This document shows, piece after piece, positions 35,986 through 48,306 of a stretch of 64,000 nt of DNA. Each line of letters begins with the position of its first letter. Position 1 is the stretch's first letter. The DNA is taken from NCBI GenBank assembly GCA_030141605.1, contig JAQGDQ010000078.1:642835-706834 (forward strand), in the 5' to 3' direction. Below the pieces are notes generated by a model, which ran no database searches, was not told where the DNA came from, and was given only the letters and a program-made list of their open reading frames with translations. The stretch is from Tubiluchus corallicola (lineage: Eukaryota; Priapulida; Priapulimorpha; Priapulimorphida; Tubiluchidae). The position numbers were made by a program, and so were the translations under genes.

Positions 35986-38802
35986 GTTAGTCATATGTTT
36001 GTTAATCATAAACTATGGTTATGTGAATAAGAAACTGAATGCCATCTTCTTTGTCAGGATTTCTTTATTACTTATTTTAGGAACTTCTGTGGTTAGCAGA
36101 AAAAGTGTTCATTTTACTGTAAACAATTTAGCTGACGAAGCCAGGCAGCCCGAAAGCTTCTGAAATGAATAAAAATATTTTTGCGACTAAGAGGCATTAA
36201 CTTTTTATTCATGTGCATGTAGTAAAGACGCCAAGTTTTAAGAGAACATTCATTTATGACGGACCTCTTGTTTTGAATTTAAAATAAGAAGTAGATATGT
36301 TAAGTAGGTGTGTCAACTATTAAGACGTAATAATTAGATCGATGGATGGATTTTGTTGCATCTTCGGGGTAAGAAATATCTGACTGGTCATGGTTTGTGC
36401 TTTGCGACAAAAATTAAGCAATGCTAAGGCTGGTCTGTGAATGACGCGTGGTAGTTTCGTTCACCATATTGATGCTGATTGTTTAATTCGCTAATGGACA
36501 CTTTAGTTTAGTGTGTGATCTTAGAGTATTAGAGCAACAAGCAATATTTCGCTCCCTTCACAACTATTAAGTATGCCCTGCCATTAAGTGCTTAGTTTAG
36601 CCTTGCTGAACTGAATAAAAAAAACACAAATTGCGGACTATTTGGCCAAAAAGTAAAATTCAGAAATCTTCATAGAAATACAGATTTAATTCTCGCATGT
36701 ATACTTTTGTGCACATTACTGAAATTCCTTGGCCCAAAATCGACACTCTTTTGAAAGGATTTTCAATAAATGTCTAGGTCTCCTAGGAATGCATCGTGCG
36801 TGTGTTGAGTGGTAAATTATTAACCCTTTACGACTGAGGACTGAAATCCCAAGCTAATGAAACGATAAATGGCCAATTAGTTTACAACTCAATACAGTAG
36901 AAGCCAGGAAATGTAGAACCGTTTATGTGGTTATTTCACTTCAACAACTAATATTGGACACAATTTTACAATTCGTTAGTCAATTCATTACCCCATTTGT
37001 CTGAAGGGCTATTTCTGTTAATGGTACCAGTGATGTGTTGAAACTGCCAAGGAATATTACGCCTTGTTTACTGAAGATTTGTCAGTTTTGTCGATTCTTG
37101 AACAGCAGACTGGTGTTCCAGGCTTGCTTTTCCTGGCTCAGTACAAATTGGCACAAAATGGGAAAATATGTCATAAAATTGGGAATGAACGGTCATGTCG
37201 ATCAGTATAGAAAATTCATAAAAAGAACACGTTTTGAACAATTCCTGAATCCACTTAGTGGATAAATTTAAACTAATATAGCTGAAAAAGCTAAAAATCT
37301 TAAAAATATTAAAATGAATCTGAAACAATTTGAAACAAATTAAATCCTTTAATGTTTATGGCGAAAAGAGGTGGCCAAAAGAGTGTTCACAAATGATTTT
37401 CTCTGTTACAAAACTAGATAATTCCTTTAACAATGTGCGCAATTACATGCAAACTAATACGCCTAACCAAAATTAGGTCATCAGCAAGTCAGTTGGTCGG
37501 CTAATAAATCATTTTAATGACAATTATTATGTAGGCTAGTAGGAATACCGCTACAATCCCAATTTGTGGGAATTAATAGAAACACAAATAAATATTTTTG
37601 CAGTATCAGTGCTTACCGAGAGTGGGGTAGTAGCTGGGCGAGGGGCATTTTCTGGAAGCCATACTCAACAGGGATTGTTAACTTTATATATTTATGTTCA
37701 AATAAAACGTTATCTAGTTCCACTGCTTTCTATCGAGCCAGAGTAACTAACCAAAGTGATTATGAAATTTAATAGCACATTGCGTCATTTTGTTTGGCCA
37801 ATTACGGCCTATTGGTACGAGAATGTACCTCTACCCAATTTAAACATTACCAAAAATATGATAACACATCGCTTTTACTAGCTTAAGACTTTCAAGTTTA
37901 TATGATAAATGGTCTTCATTACATATTCATGCGATTAAATTCTCAAAAGTCGATCCATGTGCAAAACAGAAACTTGTTTCGACTCAAAGTAACATTAGCC
38001 TTAACAACCATGTCGTTACTGACCTGTTTTGTGCATCTAATGCCATCTTACAATATATGGCTAACAACGTAAAATGTTATTCTCATGAGTTAGTTGCCGT
38101 GGTTACTGCTTATCTTAGCAACGACCTTGATAACAAGGTTAGATTTAAAATTAGTGTGGAAACCTCAATTTTCACCTCATTTATACGAACTGGTAACAAA
38201 TCTTAACACACAGAGCAGCGTTTCGATAGGACATATTAATGTTTCTATCAATGTTTAGGTAAATAAAGCATGCAAAAACGTTTACTGCTTTCTACTACAA
38301 TTATCATTGCCCAGTTACTAAGGTAAACAATTTTTGCATCGTTACTATAGCAACTGCTACCTTTCTTATGTGTTAAGATTTGTTGTCACGTCTTATAATG
38401 GTAAAAATCGATGTTTCCCAAATCATATTTCAATCTAACCTTGTTATCAATGTCAGCTTGCTAAAATAGACCGTAACCATGGCAATTAATTTGTGAGAAT
38501 AACATTAATTATATTATTAGCTATAACATAATAGTCTAGGCTAGACGACATTAGATGCTCATAAACAGGTTAGTAACGACATGGTTGCTAAGGCTAATGC
38601 TGTGTGGGATGGTCCTAAAATTTAACCAGCCCTAAAAAAATTTCCCCCAAGGCCAATTCACGGGGGGAATTTTTCTATAATACTACATAACATACTGATT
38701 TATAAAATCAAAAACAACATTAGTATTGCAATTAATTCTTTATAAAATCTGTTTAGCTGAAATTTCAATTCTGGCACTGCAGTACTGATTATTTTGATAT
38801 AG
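35986..38802 (+). other. EF-hand gene intron 10, 2.8 kb
   Basis: It contains the large foldback palindrome at 37993-38599, 200 bp before the last exon. I see no additional exon. Confidence 0.75.
37993..38599. repeat. large foldback / inverted repeat, 607 bp
   Basis: The left arm begins cattagccttaacaaccatg and the right arm ends catggttgctaaggctaatg. Pairing continues inward through GTCGTTACT, GCATCTAATG, AATGTTATTCTCA, GATAACAAGGTTAGATT, CAAATCTTAACACA and a gcaaaaacgtttac/gtaaacaatttttgc pair. Each arm is roughly 270-300 bp around a short centre near 38300. There is no coding capacity. It could be a foldback transposon or a palindromic MITE. Confidence 0.85.
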
Positions 38803-38955
38803 GATTATGACAACAACGATCTTGCACAGTTTAAAGAAGTCATTATGCAAGCTGACATGAACCACGACGGTAAGATAAGCAAGAATGAATTAACCATGGT
38901 GCTGCTCGCTTTGGCAAAACATGGAAGTGACGAGGCAATAAAACCTTCACGATAG
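38803..38955 (+). CDS. Cbp53E: EF-hand gene exon 11 (EF6, stop)
   Basis: The exon has 50 codons plus TAG at 38953-38955, acceptor gatatag. It encodes D-Y-D-N-N-D-L-A-Q-F-K-E-V-I-M-Q-A, loop 6, D-M-N-H-D-G-K-I-S-K-N-E, then L-T-M-V-L-L-A-L-A-K and a polar tail. Loop 6 is degenerate in vertebrate calbindin-D28k and calretinin but keeps all ligands here. Confidence 0.95.
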   Translation, partial: DYDNNDLAQFKEVIMQADMNHDGKISKNELTMVLLALAKHGSDEAIKPSR

Positions 38956-40290
38956 ACGCTTTTACAGTCGCTGTGGTCTGGCTTCGTTCTGTGCCATTGC
39001 TTGTGGCTTCGTGCTGTGGCGTTGCTTATCTAATTTTATCATATTTTCCTAGTCGACACTTGTCTTTATTTCTGGAGTCGTGATATTGAATCTTTTCAGA
39101 GTAGTCAAAAACTAGTCAAGAGTTCTGCCTTAATAAAGGCTGGGAAAATCCTATTACGATGTTTTACTTTTTCGCACTCGTGTTCGATGGGGCGAGAATA
39201 TTCTTTTGGCATATTCGGTGTAGAGTGACTTCTGTAGCTTATCCTATTTCTATTCCTGCTATTTCTAAATAGACCCAAGTTTGATATTTCAGAGATATGC
39301 GTGAAATGTATTAATTTTCCATTTATGTTTCGCATAAAACTTGCTTAACTTTCAATTGAAGAACGCAGAAAAAACATATGTAGCCTGGTATACGTGGTAT
39401 TAAGTATTGTAGCAATGTAGTAGCTGTTAAACTTGCCTTCCAGTATGGTGTAGTTATTTTGACAAAAACCCAGCGAAAAATGCGATGTACTTTTACTAAA
39501 ATCAGGGTATATTATATGAAATTTCCGCCTTTATGTAACTCACTGGGTCCTTGTTTTAGCTCTGTGAACGATTCTGGTTTATTACAATATATTACTAAGC
39601 AACCTGCTGATACGATCATAGTGGCGTGCCTTGATATTAGTGTTACCACATTTTTTTTAGTATTTACAAAAGTTGAATAAAAAATTCTCTCATTATAGAG
39701 GAACGAATAATCTTCAACTCTATTTCACCTAACTTGTAAAGTTTTTTTTATGTAATACACTTTCATAATAATAATCTCATTTAACTTTAGATTTTGTGTG
39801 GTGAATTTCTTTATTATCAAACTATGTAGGCTTATCTGTTCGAATGTGATGACTTTATCTTGTATTTCCACTCTCTATGTGATATTTGTTTGCAAATATT
39901 AAGAAATAATATTAAATATTCATTTTATTTATGTTTGTCTTGTGAAATATTTAAAGATTTTAAAACTGTTATAATAGATGTTATTATAAATATTTTAAGT
40001 ATCACTGGTGTAAGTGGTAGCAGAAAGAGAACATAGCAGAATTTTCTGATAAATGTGAAATGTTCAAAATGATAAAAATGTTGGTTTTACTGTCTTAACA
40101 TTCTGATTAATTCTGGCAAACTTTATAAGAGCAAATCATGTTCAAGTTAGCAAAGCAAGATCAAGTTATTAAATTATTACAAATACTATGATATGCATTC
40201 CAATTTATACTGAACCTTCATTCTTGTATATAATTACTCTAGTACTCACGATTTTTAAAATTACGAATAAAGTTTTTGCAAATCTGTCAA
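38956..40290 (+). other. Cbp53E: EF-hand gene 3' UTR (putative)
   Basis: AT-rich non-coding sequence follows the stop. Candidate poly(A) signals are AATAAA at 39676-39681 and 40266-40271; the second is followed by a T/GT-rich stretch (tattttttgttgtc), as expected downstream of a cleavage site. Confidence 0.6.
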
Positions 40291-40439
40291 TATTATTTTT
40301 TGTTGTCTTTACTAGATATTATTTATATAGTGTTACGTATTACTTAATTTCAAGATGACCTCTGCTTTTTACACAAACACACTACGCTGAACAAAGTAAA
40401 ATAAAAAAAGTGCAAGAAAAATATAAGTAACTAATAGAG

Positions 40440-40445
40440 TTTATT
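40440..40445 (-). terminator. NDUFV2: poly(A) signal of NDUFV2 (minus strand AATAAA)
   Basis: TTTATT on the plus strand reads AATAAA on the minus strand, 221 bp past the NDUFV2 stop codon. It faces the plus-strand AATAAA at 40266-40271 of the EF-hand gene. Confidence 0.6.
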
Positions 40446-40665
40446 ATTTTTCAAGCAGATTTTTAATATCCACTATTACAAAATGGAGAGCGTATTACGT
40501 GGTTGCTAAAATACCAAGTAAAAGCCAATAACTGACCTCACAATACAGCATAATTAGATTATAAACTGACTCAATTACTATAAGTACCAAGCGTGATAAA
40601 ACGCTGTAGATACTAGTAAAACAACACTCCACTGTCACCAGAATATCACTTGACAATTTTTCAAC

Positions 40666-40759
40666 TTATAAGTCTTCTCTCACTCGAAATCCAGGTCCAT
40701 ATGGAGGTTTTGTTAATGACGTAAGACCGGTGATTGGCTCACAAGAAAATCGTGAACTC
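40666..40759 (-). CDS. NDUFV2: NDUFV2 terminal coding exon
   Basis: On the minus strand, acceptor tatttcag precedes G at 40759, which completes the Arg codon begun in the previous exon. 30 codons and TAA (40668-40666) follow. It encodes [16 protein letters not shown], then [25 protein letters not shown] is the nearly invariant C-terminus of animal NDUFV2. Confidence 0.95.
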
Positions 40760-41070
40760 CTGAAATAAAGTGCAAGACAACATAAAATTAAAATTTTACA
40801 AAATCGAAAATAATGGTTAGAACGGCAGAAGTTTCCATAACGCTCCGCAAACAAACTTCAAAGCTTACTTCACAATTAAATTGTATAATGGGAGGTGATA
40901 TAGCCGACTGGACATCGTACACAGTGTGCGTTTATCAACAAAATTAAGCAAGGCCAAACCTGTTCAGTAAATAGATGGGCTACTGCCAAGAAGCCTCGTT
41001 ACCTGTTGAGGGTGTATACGAACGTCGTCATAACACCTTTGTCTTTTCACTTACAGAAAAAAAGAAATAA

Positions 41071-41374
41071 CCCCAACCCTAACCCTAACCCTAACTCTAA
41101 CCCTAAGATATTGAAGAAAATGTGATTTTTTCACATAGTAATGTCATCACATATGAATAGTGTTGTCAATATGTACAAGTCATGTATTATCGGTTAATAA
41201 CTGATTTAAGATATTTTCTGTCTTATTTTCTGTTATTTACTTGTTCATGGTACAGTCATTGATTTGAAGATTTTTGTTTGATTACTTGACTTGCTTTCAT
41301 AGCCAAAACCGTGACTTTTTCCGGTACCATAGATTAATGATGACTTTTTTCTTGTGACTTTAATACCGACCACC
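41071..41374. repeat. GTCAC/CCCTAA element family, copy T1
   Basis: A CCCTAA-type array (41071-41107, about six units with one CTCTAA variant) is followed about 190 bp later by agccaaaaccgtgacttttt and cttgtgactttaataccgac. These are the same modules, in the same order, as at 48530-48594. A left GGTAATAAAGTCAC end was not recognised here. Confidence 0.7.
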
Positions 41375-41413
41375 ATTTTAACTCAGCTTCACTCAGCGTG
41401 ATAATACTCTCAT

Positions 41414-41606
41414 GATCAAAAAATGCCCCGGCACTTCAATTGGCGGCATAGGGAAATCTCGAGATTTCTTTCCATGAAAAATGTTATTTTGTTTCTTTCA
41501 TCATTTGGCTGGCGCCCGAAAAATTTGGTGATTGCCCGAAAAAAGTGTTTTGGCTGCAGGCCAAAAAACGGGCTGCAGCCCCCTTAGCTCGCACGCCTAT
41601 GAACAT
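41414..41606 (+). repeat. dispersed repeat family X, copy 2
   Basis: It is a co-linear match to the repeat at 21930-22130, including TTGGCGGCATAG, TCGAGATTTCTTT and TGGTGATTGCCCGAAAAA. It ends cttagctcgcacgcctatg, which resembles a hAT-type terminus. Confidence 0.75.
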
Positions 41607-41653
41607 GGTAGCTGTGTAAAATAATATGTGGATTGATGGATTTAAAGAATTCG

Positions 41654-41780
41654 GGTAATAAAATCACAGGTAATAGATAATAAAAAGGCATTAGATAAAA
41701 AGAAATAACCATAACCCTAATCCTAACTCTAACACGTAGCCCTAACCCTAATCCTAGCCAAAATTATGACTTTTTTCCTG
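41654..41780. repeat. GTCAC/CCCTAA element family, copy T2
   Basis: The left part is ggtaataaaatcacaggtaa, then a degenerate CCCTAA array (41709-41757), then tagccaaaattatgactttt. It is a compact copy of about 127 bp whose right end is truncated relative to the copy ending at 48594. Confidence 0.75.
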
Positions 41781-43636
41781 TTCTGATTTGAATGCGGTAG
41801 GACTTCGTCTCCTGTCTTTTAAATTTATGGCGTTAAAGGTTTTTCTGTACTGTATAGCAATAATGCACATATAATTACGTAATTCATGCAATTGAGGTTT
41901 GAGGCCAGTTAACTCGACACCCTGTCAGAGTTAACAGAATTTATAAAAGTCGTTTTTCTCTGCAAGATTCTAAAGCAGTGGTTTTGACACTTTACGCGCT
42001 CAAACAGCTATCATGCAGTATATTTCTCAGATGCAATTGGTTTTGTAGAATTTTTCGCAAACCCTTGTCGCAAAGAGGAATAAATTTATTTACAACCATC
42101 TAAAAACTGCGTTTCTGCTGCGGGAAATGCGAAAGATCAATAAGTAAAGCCAGGTTTGTTCGAATCACCAAGGGGAGAAATTTTACGGGAAATTAGAAAG
42201 CCATTATATTACTGACTCTTCCACACGACACAGATTATAAAGTATTTCAACGACAGCTTTAAGACTGTTGCACAGAACGTACTGTAAAAATTCAGAGCAG
42301 GAACATTTTAAAAAAACATCGTATAGGCTTGAAAAGTAGTAAGATTGAGAAAAATCAAATTTAATTGTCACAACAATCATTACACAAAGACAGGGGATAC
42401 AATCAGCCAATGTAAAACAATCTAAAACAAAATTTTAAATATTTTATGACGCCGTTTCGATACAATCGACACGCCTTCGTGGTTTCTATTTTTGCTGCTT
42501 CTATTAACCTTTCTGACACAGGTAAAGTATTCGACTGACATGTTGCTTTAATAAAATTTATGTACTTGATTCTAGTGCTATCAAATAAGTGCTATGGATG
42601 ATTCTAAATCGTTTTATAGCAAATATTGGGTTATTAAAATATAGTGGATGGAAAAAGAGGCGACGTTACCGTTGGCCCTCACGGGCGCATCAGAATCGAA
42701 ATATTTGTGCCAACGTATTTCCTACATTTCTACCATACACTTTATACATAACTCACTTTTATGATTTATGAGTCCACTATGGATATTTTTATAATTTATT
42801 GCGTGCGATTTACAAATACCTAATTTCTTCACATAGTTTAGAGGTACTGACGACTATCAGTAAATACATGAAAGAGCCAGCCCCTAGGAATCAACATGTT
42901 TAGTAAGCGTAGACGATCTCTTCGACTATTACAGTCGTTTTCAAAAACTATAAATCAATCCAAAAAGGAATAATTACCACAACGATGATACTAAAAAACA
43001 AAGGCACAAAACCCTACTACAAATCAACAGATTAGAATTTAAATTGTCAAAATAAACGTGGATGTAACTAGAAGAGAAGTCAACCAGGCATCAATCAGTC
43101 AGTTTTAAAATCAATAGATGAAGATATTACAAAAACATCACGAGCCTTGTTGTGCCTTCATAAATAACTCACCGTTGAACTATTTTTGTCCAATTTAATT
43201 CTGTATTATGATAAGTACTTTACCAAAATGCAACAATGGCATCCGTTCCAGTTTAGTTTACAGGTTATTCATTTCCCACAGTAGCAATAATCAGTGTGAT
43301 TACATATAAGTATAGTTATTATAACAATGAAGCTGAAATGCTAAATTTCATTTGCATTGCTGATTGCAGCAGCTCAAGAAGCACACAGCTTGAAAAAAAA
43401 CTGCTGATAGTGAAATAAGGATAAGTAAGATAAGAATCAGGAATAAACAACAACATGGGGTTAGAAAAAGTAAAAATACGATGGAAAACAGTTAAAAGTA
43501 AGAGAACAATTTATGCGATAATAACAAGCATTTTATAGGCGTCTTCTGCCAACACCAACTCAACAGTTCGCGTGTTGCTATACAGCCTACAATCCTAACC
43601 AAGAGTGACAACTGCTGGATGACACAGTTTCTAGAA

Positions 43637-43700
43637 CATGATGACGATGATGACGGTGACGGTGGTGATGATGACGATCATAATGATGACGACGACAACA
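43637..43700 (+). repeat. GAY trinucleotide tract
   Basis: This is imperfect (GATGAC)n. The minus-strand Val/Ile-rich ORF is an artefact of it. Confidence 0.85.
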
Positions 43701-44693
43701 ATACTATCCAACTGGTTTTCTAAAAAGGCGTCAGAATGCTTTGAAAATGGATAATTGTTGTTAGACAGCAATATAGAGACTTCTCTAAAGCTGCTTCGGC
43801 TTAATAACCTCTCAAGAATAGCACTTACTGTGTAAATGCGGGAGTACATTAAGACAATCTACTTTTCTATTAGAGCTAGAGAAAAGCTGAACAAACTAGA
43901 ATGAAACGATTTTATAACTGCCTTTGAACAAGCGACACAAATGTAATCTGCCACTCACATGGCGCTCTTTTGTGCTGTAATGATTAGTTATATAGTTGTA
44001 GCACAATTACTCTAGGAGTGGAGACGATTTGGATCGGAATCCCACTGAAAGTTGAAATTTTTTTAGGACTTTTAAGATTTACTTATAACAGTAAAGTATA
44101 CATCTAACTTTTAAATCAGTAAAAGCAAGATGAAAAATTAAAATTTTGCACGATTCGCAGAATACATGTTTGTAAATCAGAAACAAAAAAATGAAATTTT
44201 TCATTTTGAAAACGAATATTAAGATTTTGCATCTGAAGACACATTATTCACACTTACGAATAACATTCTCTCTCTGACGCGGTATAGCTACAGTTCATCA
44301 CGGATCACAATTCATAATGTACACACACATGCAGCGAGCTAATTCAATACCCGCATATTTACAGATAATAATTATTATTCTATAGAATTCATCACAGAGC
44401 TAGACGCGAGTAACTTAGTACAGACAACCCAATACGTCATATCAACATTGACAGAAGCTGTAACATTTGCCATAACCGTTTTTAAAGCGCTGTCAAAAAC
44501 GAAAATGAAACGATTGAAGGGAGCGAAGATCAAAGGTAAGAGTTGAACAGAAAGTGTGCAGATCAAATCAGAATTAGATGAAGAACGCAGTTAAACTAAT
44601 ACTGTTACTGAACAATTTTGTACCTGGGCCAGTTTATTCAAAGGTTTATTCCGCTGCTGCCTGTGCCGTATAAATGTGAACACACGTCCACAT

Positions 44694-44729
44694 GGTGACG
44701 TGTAATAAAGTCAGGGAAAAGTCACAATT
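44694..44729. repeat. GTCAC/CCCTAA element family, end-only copy T4
   Basis: GGTGACGTGTAATAAAGTCA, then GGGAAAAGTCACAATT, is the inverse of the right end at 48560-48594 with few changes. No CCCTAA array follows, so only the terminal part is present. Confidence 0.6.
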
Positions 44730-44925
44730 AATTTCGGCTACGGTTAAGTGGTTGTCCCCCCCCCCCACGCACAACTTAGCTCAAGCTATCGTTGCCCCAT
44801 TTTTGGAGTGTGTTAAAAGTGCCAACATAACGATTAAATAAATGTAAGAATTGCAGAACTTCTAAAACGAATGATTCTGATATCATATTCATGATCCTCA
44901 ATCAAAAACAGATAGAAATCTTTAA

Positions 44926-45138
44926 GATATAAAATGTTAAAAACATGTCACATACGTTTCGACTGCAGGTTGGAGTCAACTTCAGTGTGATGACAGATTA
45001 TGCTATCAACAAGTAGTTTTATAGGGAGAAATGTAGGCTCTTCCCAGAAAACTGGTTGATGATTGCATAATCTGTCAATGAAGATGACTGCAACCTGCAG
45101 TCGAAACGTATGTGATATGTTTTTCAACATTTTATATC
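44926..45138. repeat. foldback element, 213 bp, arms ~80 bp
   Basis: The left arm gatataaaatgttaaaaaca, then catacgtttcgactgcaggt, is mirrored by the right arm, which contains acctgcagtcgaaacgtatg and ends cattttatatc. The core of 22 bp around CATACGTTTCGACTGCAGGT is perfectly inverted. An inner acagattatgc/gcataatctgt pair follows. The centre is about 45 bp. Confidence 0.92.
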
Positions 45139-46359
45139 ACAAAACTTTTAATAAAATTTGTTTTTTTTATAATACTGTACATGTATAAACTGACTTAGAT
45201 AGAAATCTAAACAAAAAATTCCGTTGACTATTGAAATTTTTAATTCGGATTAAATACTTCATAATCAAAGTTTGTTCAACACAATTACGAATCCACAGCA
45301 AAAGATGTTGATGCGATTTCAATCAACTGAAAAAAATAGATAATTGCAACAGTCTTGATAATCTGTTTACCACAACAAATTCACTTAAATATAAACGAGA
45401 GTATTTTATTTCGATCCTACTACGTGAAGATAAAAAAACAGAACAGTTAACAATAATGAGTTACAATCATCTTGTTATTTCAAACCGCTCAAATTTAAAG
45501 GAAAACAGGATGATTTTTCATATCTTACCACATTTGGAAGTACGATAAATAGCGTACATTTTAAAACCTATAATAATGCCAAAGCTTTTGTGATAATTAA
45601 ATATTAGGTTAGAAACCTAATTAAGGCGAACCCAACTAGTGATGGCATCACAAGTGAGCATAATTTTTAATAGCTTAAACATTCCATGAGCGTGCTGCTA
45701 CTGTACAACATTCAGCGTGCTTATACAAAAACTTGGCAAAATTTAAGTTTACAATTCAAATTTCAAGTCTATCCCTGTGCTCATGCATGAGCTCTGAAAC
45801 GTCATACGTTATAACCTACGAACTAAGAGGTACAGCACCTGTTTTTGTGGAAACGCGTTTTCGAGATGTAGGTGCTAGTCCCTGTCTAACTAGAGAATGG
45901 CGAAATACATGTAACAGCAGAGAACTGACCGCGTGAGTGCGAAATTACGTTTCAATGGGAACAATTCTTTCACGTAAATCATTTTTGAAAAACAGCATAC
46001 TCCCTTTCAACGATTTAAAGAATGGATTGTTTTGAGCTATAGTTTAAAACTGGGTCCGATTTTCCTTTAAGTTGCGAAACGATTCAAAACTCAAAACGCA
46101 CAGAAGTTAAATAAACCTTGCATCTAGTAAAATCGATAAAGCCGAGACCTAGCAAAACCCAGGAGAAAACCCAGGCGACACAAATGAAAATTTACGTGTA
46201 TAAAACACAGACGATGGGATCAGCTCTCCATGATTCTGCATCGAGAAGCCAGATAGACAAACAAATACGGTACATACACCAAGCTGGCGTTATCATTGTA
46301 AACTAAAAGGTATCTGCTAGAGTATTAGCAGCAAATAAAGACAACACAAATTGAAGCCA
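45139..46359. other. no recognised feature within NDUFV2 intron
   Basis: This is AT-rich sequence between the foldback and the T3 element. I see no gene, repeat family or RNA. Confidence 0.5.
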
Positions 46360-46470
46360 GGTAATAAAGTCACAGGTAAAAAAGTCACGGTAAGAAGTCA
46401 CAAGATAAATCACATAATACAAGTCAGAGGTAAAAAATCACAGGAAAAAGTCATAGACTGTAAGATGTAA

Positions 46471-48306
46471 ATAGAAAATGTAATAAATAAATGCCGTAAC
46501 AAACTAACGCGTGTTGACGAAATTAAGATCAACAACACTGTTATTACAAAACCCAAAGATATTGCCAACGCGCTAAATGCAATATTCCTGAATCTTGGAA
46601 ATTTTAAGGGAGTGGCTTCTCATATTAGCAATAATATAATTAATAAATTAAAAAACAAATCGTCTAACACAGTATTCTCATTCAAAAGCGTCACAGTAGG
46701 AGAAATTAACGACATATTAAATAACCTAAGTTCCAACAAAGGGAGTGGACCATCAGATATTCCTATCAAAATTCTAAAAGATAGCGCATCTGTAATAGCC
46801 CCGCATATGACTTACATTGCTAATCAGATAATTATGAGAGGCGAATTTCCAACGGTATGTAAAATGGCAAACGTGACTCCAATCCATAAAAAAGATCCAA
46901 AATGTGATCCCATGAATTATCGCCCAATTTCCGTAATCCATTGTTTCGGCAAAGTTTGGGAAAGGGTAATTTATGATCAGATAAATTCATATGTAAATAA
47001 ACATGAACTTTTATCAAAACATCAGTTTGGCTTCCGTAAACACCATTCAACCATTGACGCCCTAATACACACAACAGAAAATTGGAGACATAGTTTAGAC
47101 AACAAGCAATACATTTTAGCAGCATTTTTGGATTTAAGTAAAGCTTTCGATAGCATTAATCACGAACTACTTTACGATAATTTAAAACAAATCGGATTAG
47201 ATTCGATATCGTTAAAACTGATACAAAATTATCTCAAAGATAGACAACAACGAGTAAAGTTAGATACAACCAACTTTTCTGACTGGGCCACGTTAAACAG
47301 AGGTATACCGCAAGGAACACTACTAGGTCCGTTATTATTTTGCCTATATATAAACAACATATCCAGTGTATTAAAACACTCACAAATAACGCAATACGCT
47401 GATGACACTACAATCTACATAGCCCATGAAAATGTCCAAACTGCAAAAAATTATTTAGAAGAAGATATAAAAAATATAAATATGGCATTTAGTCATTACA
47501 AGCTAAAAATGAATAATGACAAAACAGAATTCATGATACTGTCACCCTCATTAAATACTAATGATGCATCATCAACCACTTTGACAATAGATAATGCTGT
47601 AATCAAACAAACTAACAATGTTAAATTCCTGGGCATACAAGTAGACAATAATCTTTCATGGGATGATCACTTTAATAACATATACACAAAAATGGCATCT
47701 AGCACATCATATCTCCGACAAGTTAAAGGGCAACTAACAAAGGAAACTAAAACACTAATATATAAAACTTTAGTTCTACCACACTTCTTATATGGATGTC
47801 GCTACTTCAAAAAACCAAAAGAGAAAATTACTTAAAATTAAATCTCCTTCAAAGCGTTGAGATTGATAGCTGGGTACTCATACAAACACAAGGCAGGTAA
47901 ACAAAAATTCAAAGCTTCAACAACTAACCTGAGAAAAACTTTAAAATTCCCAATCATTGAAGCACACAAAGAATATTTTACTCTGCTTTTTATATTTAAA
48001 TACATTAACAACATCAGCAAACCATTCCAGAATAACAGATTTACCTTTTTTCCAAATCCTATCGTTAATTCCAGAACAAGCAATCTAAAACAAATTAGGA
48101 CAAATACCCACTATGGAACGAACTCTGTAATCAAACAAGCAATTTTACTTTGGAATTCTCTACCATTACAGGTTAAACAAATCAAGTCCCTATCAGCATT
48201 TAAAACAAAATTAAAATCACTAATATTAACCAGATATGAAATACCATCACACCAGTACGACAACATACACACTAATTCCGAATTCATATACCCACGGCCA
48301 TATTAA
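46471..48306 (+). pseudogene. 5'-truncated non-LTR retrotransposon reverse transcriptase (frameshifted)
   Basis: The open frame runs from about 46471 (no start codon needed; ATG at 46612) to TAA at 47833-47835, then continues in another frame from about 47850 to 48306. RT motifs, numbered from ATG 46612, are: NYRPIS, FGFRKHHST, motif A LDLSKAFD with Asp at about 174, GIPQGTLLGPLLF, and motif C YADD at 262-265. The C-terminal part carries LLWNSLPLQVK. The apurinic-type endonuclease and ORF1 are missing, so it is 5'-truncated. One indel near 47820-47850 breaks the frame, although the palm is intact. The type is Jockey/CR1-like; it cannot move by itself. Confidence 0.93.

Noticed and set aside
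41071-41107. Considered as a true telomere or chromosome-fusion scar
   Set aside because: It has only about six CCCTAA units with variants, lies within a gene intron, and the same motif recurs nearby with shared flanks, so it belongs to a repeat element.
45070-45125. Hammerhead ribozyme core near TGAAGAT-GACTGC..GCAGTC-GAAAC
   Set aside because: The stem II-like hairpin and GAAAC are present, but the essential C of CUGANGA is A, an extra base separates the core from the stem, and no stem III with a GUH cleavage site is visible. The 54.2 kb foldback lacks the GA of the core as well.
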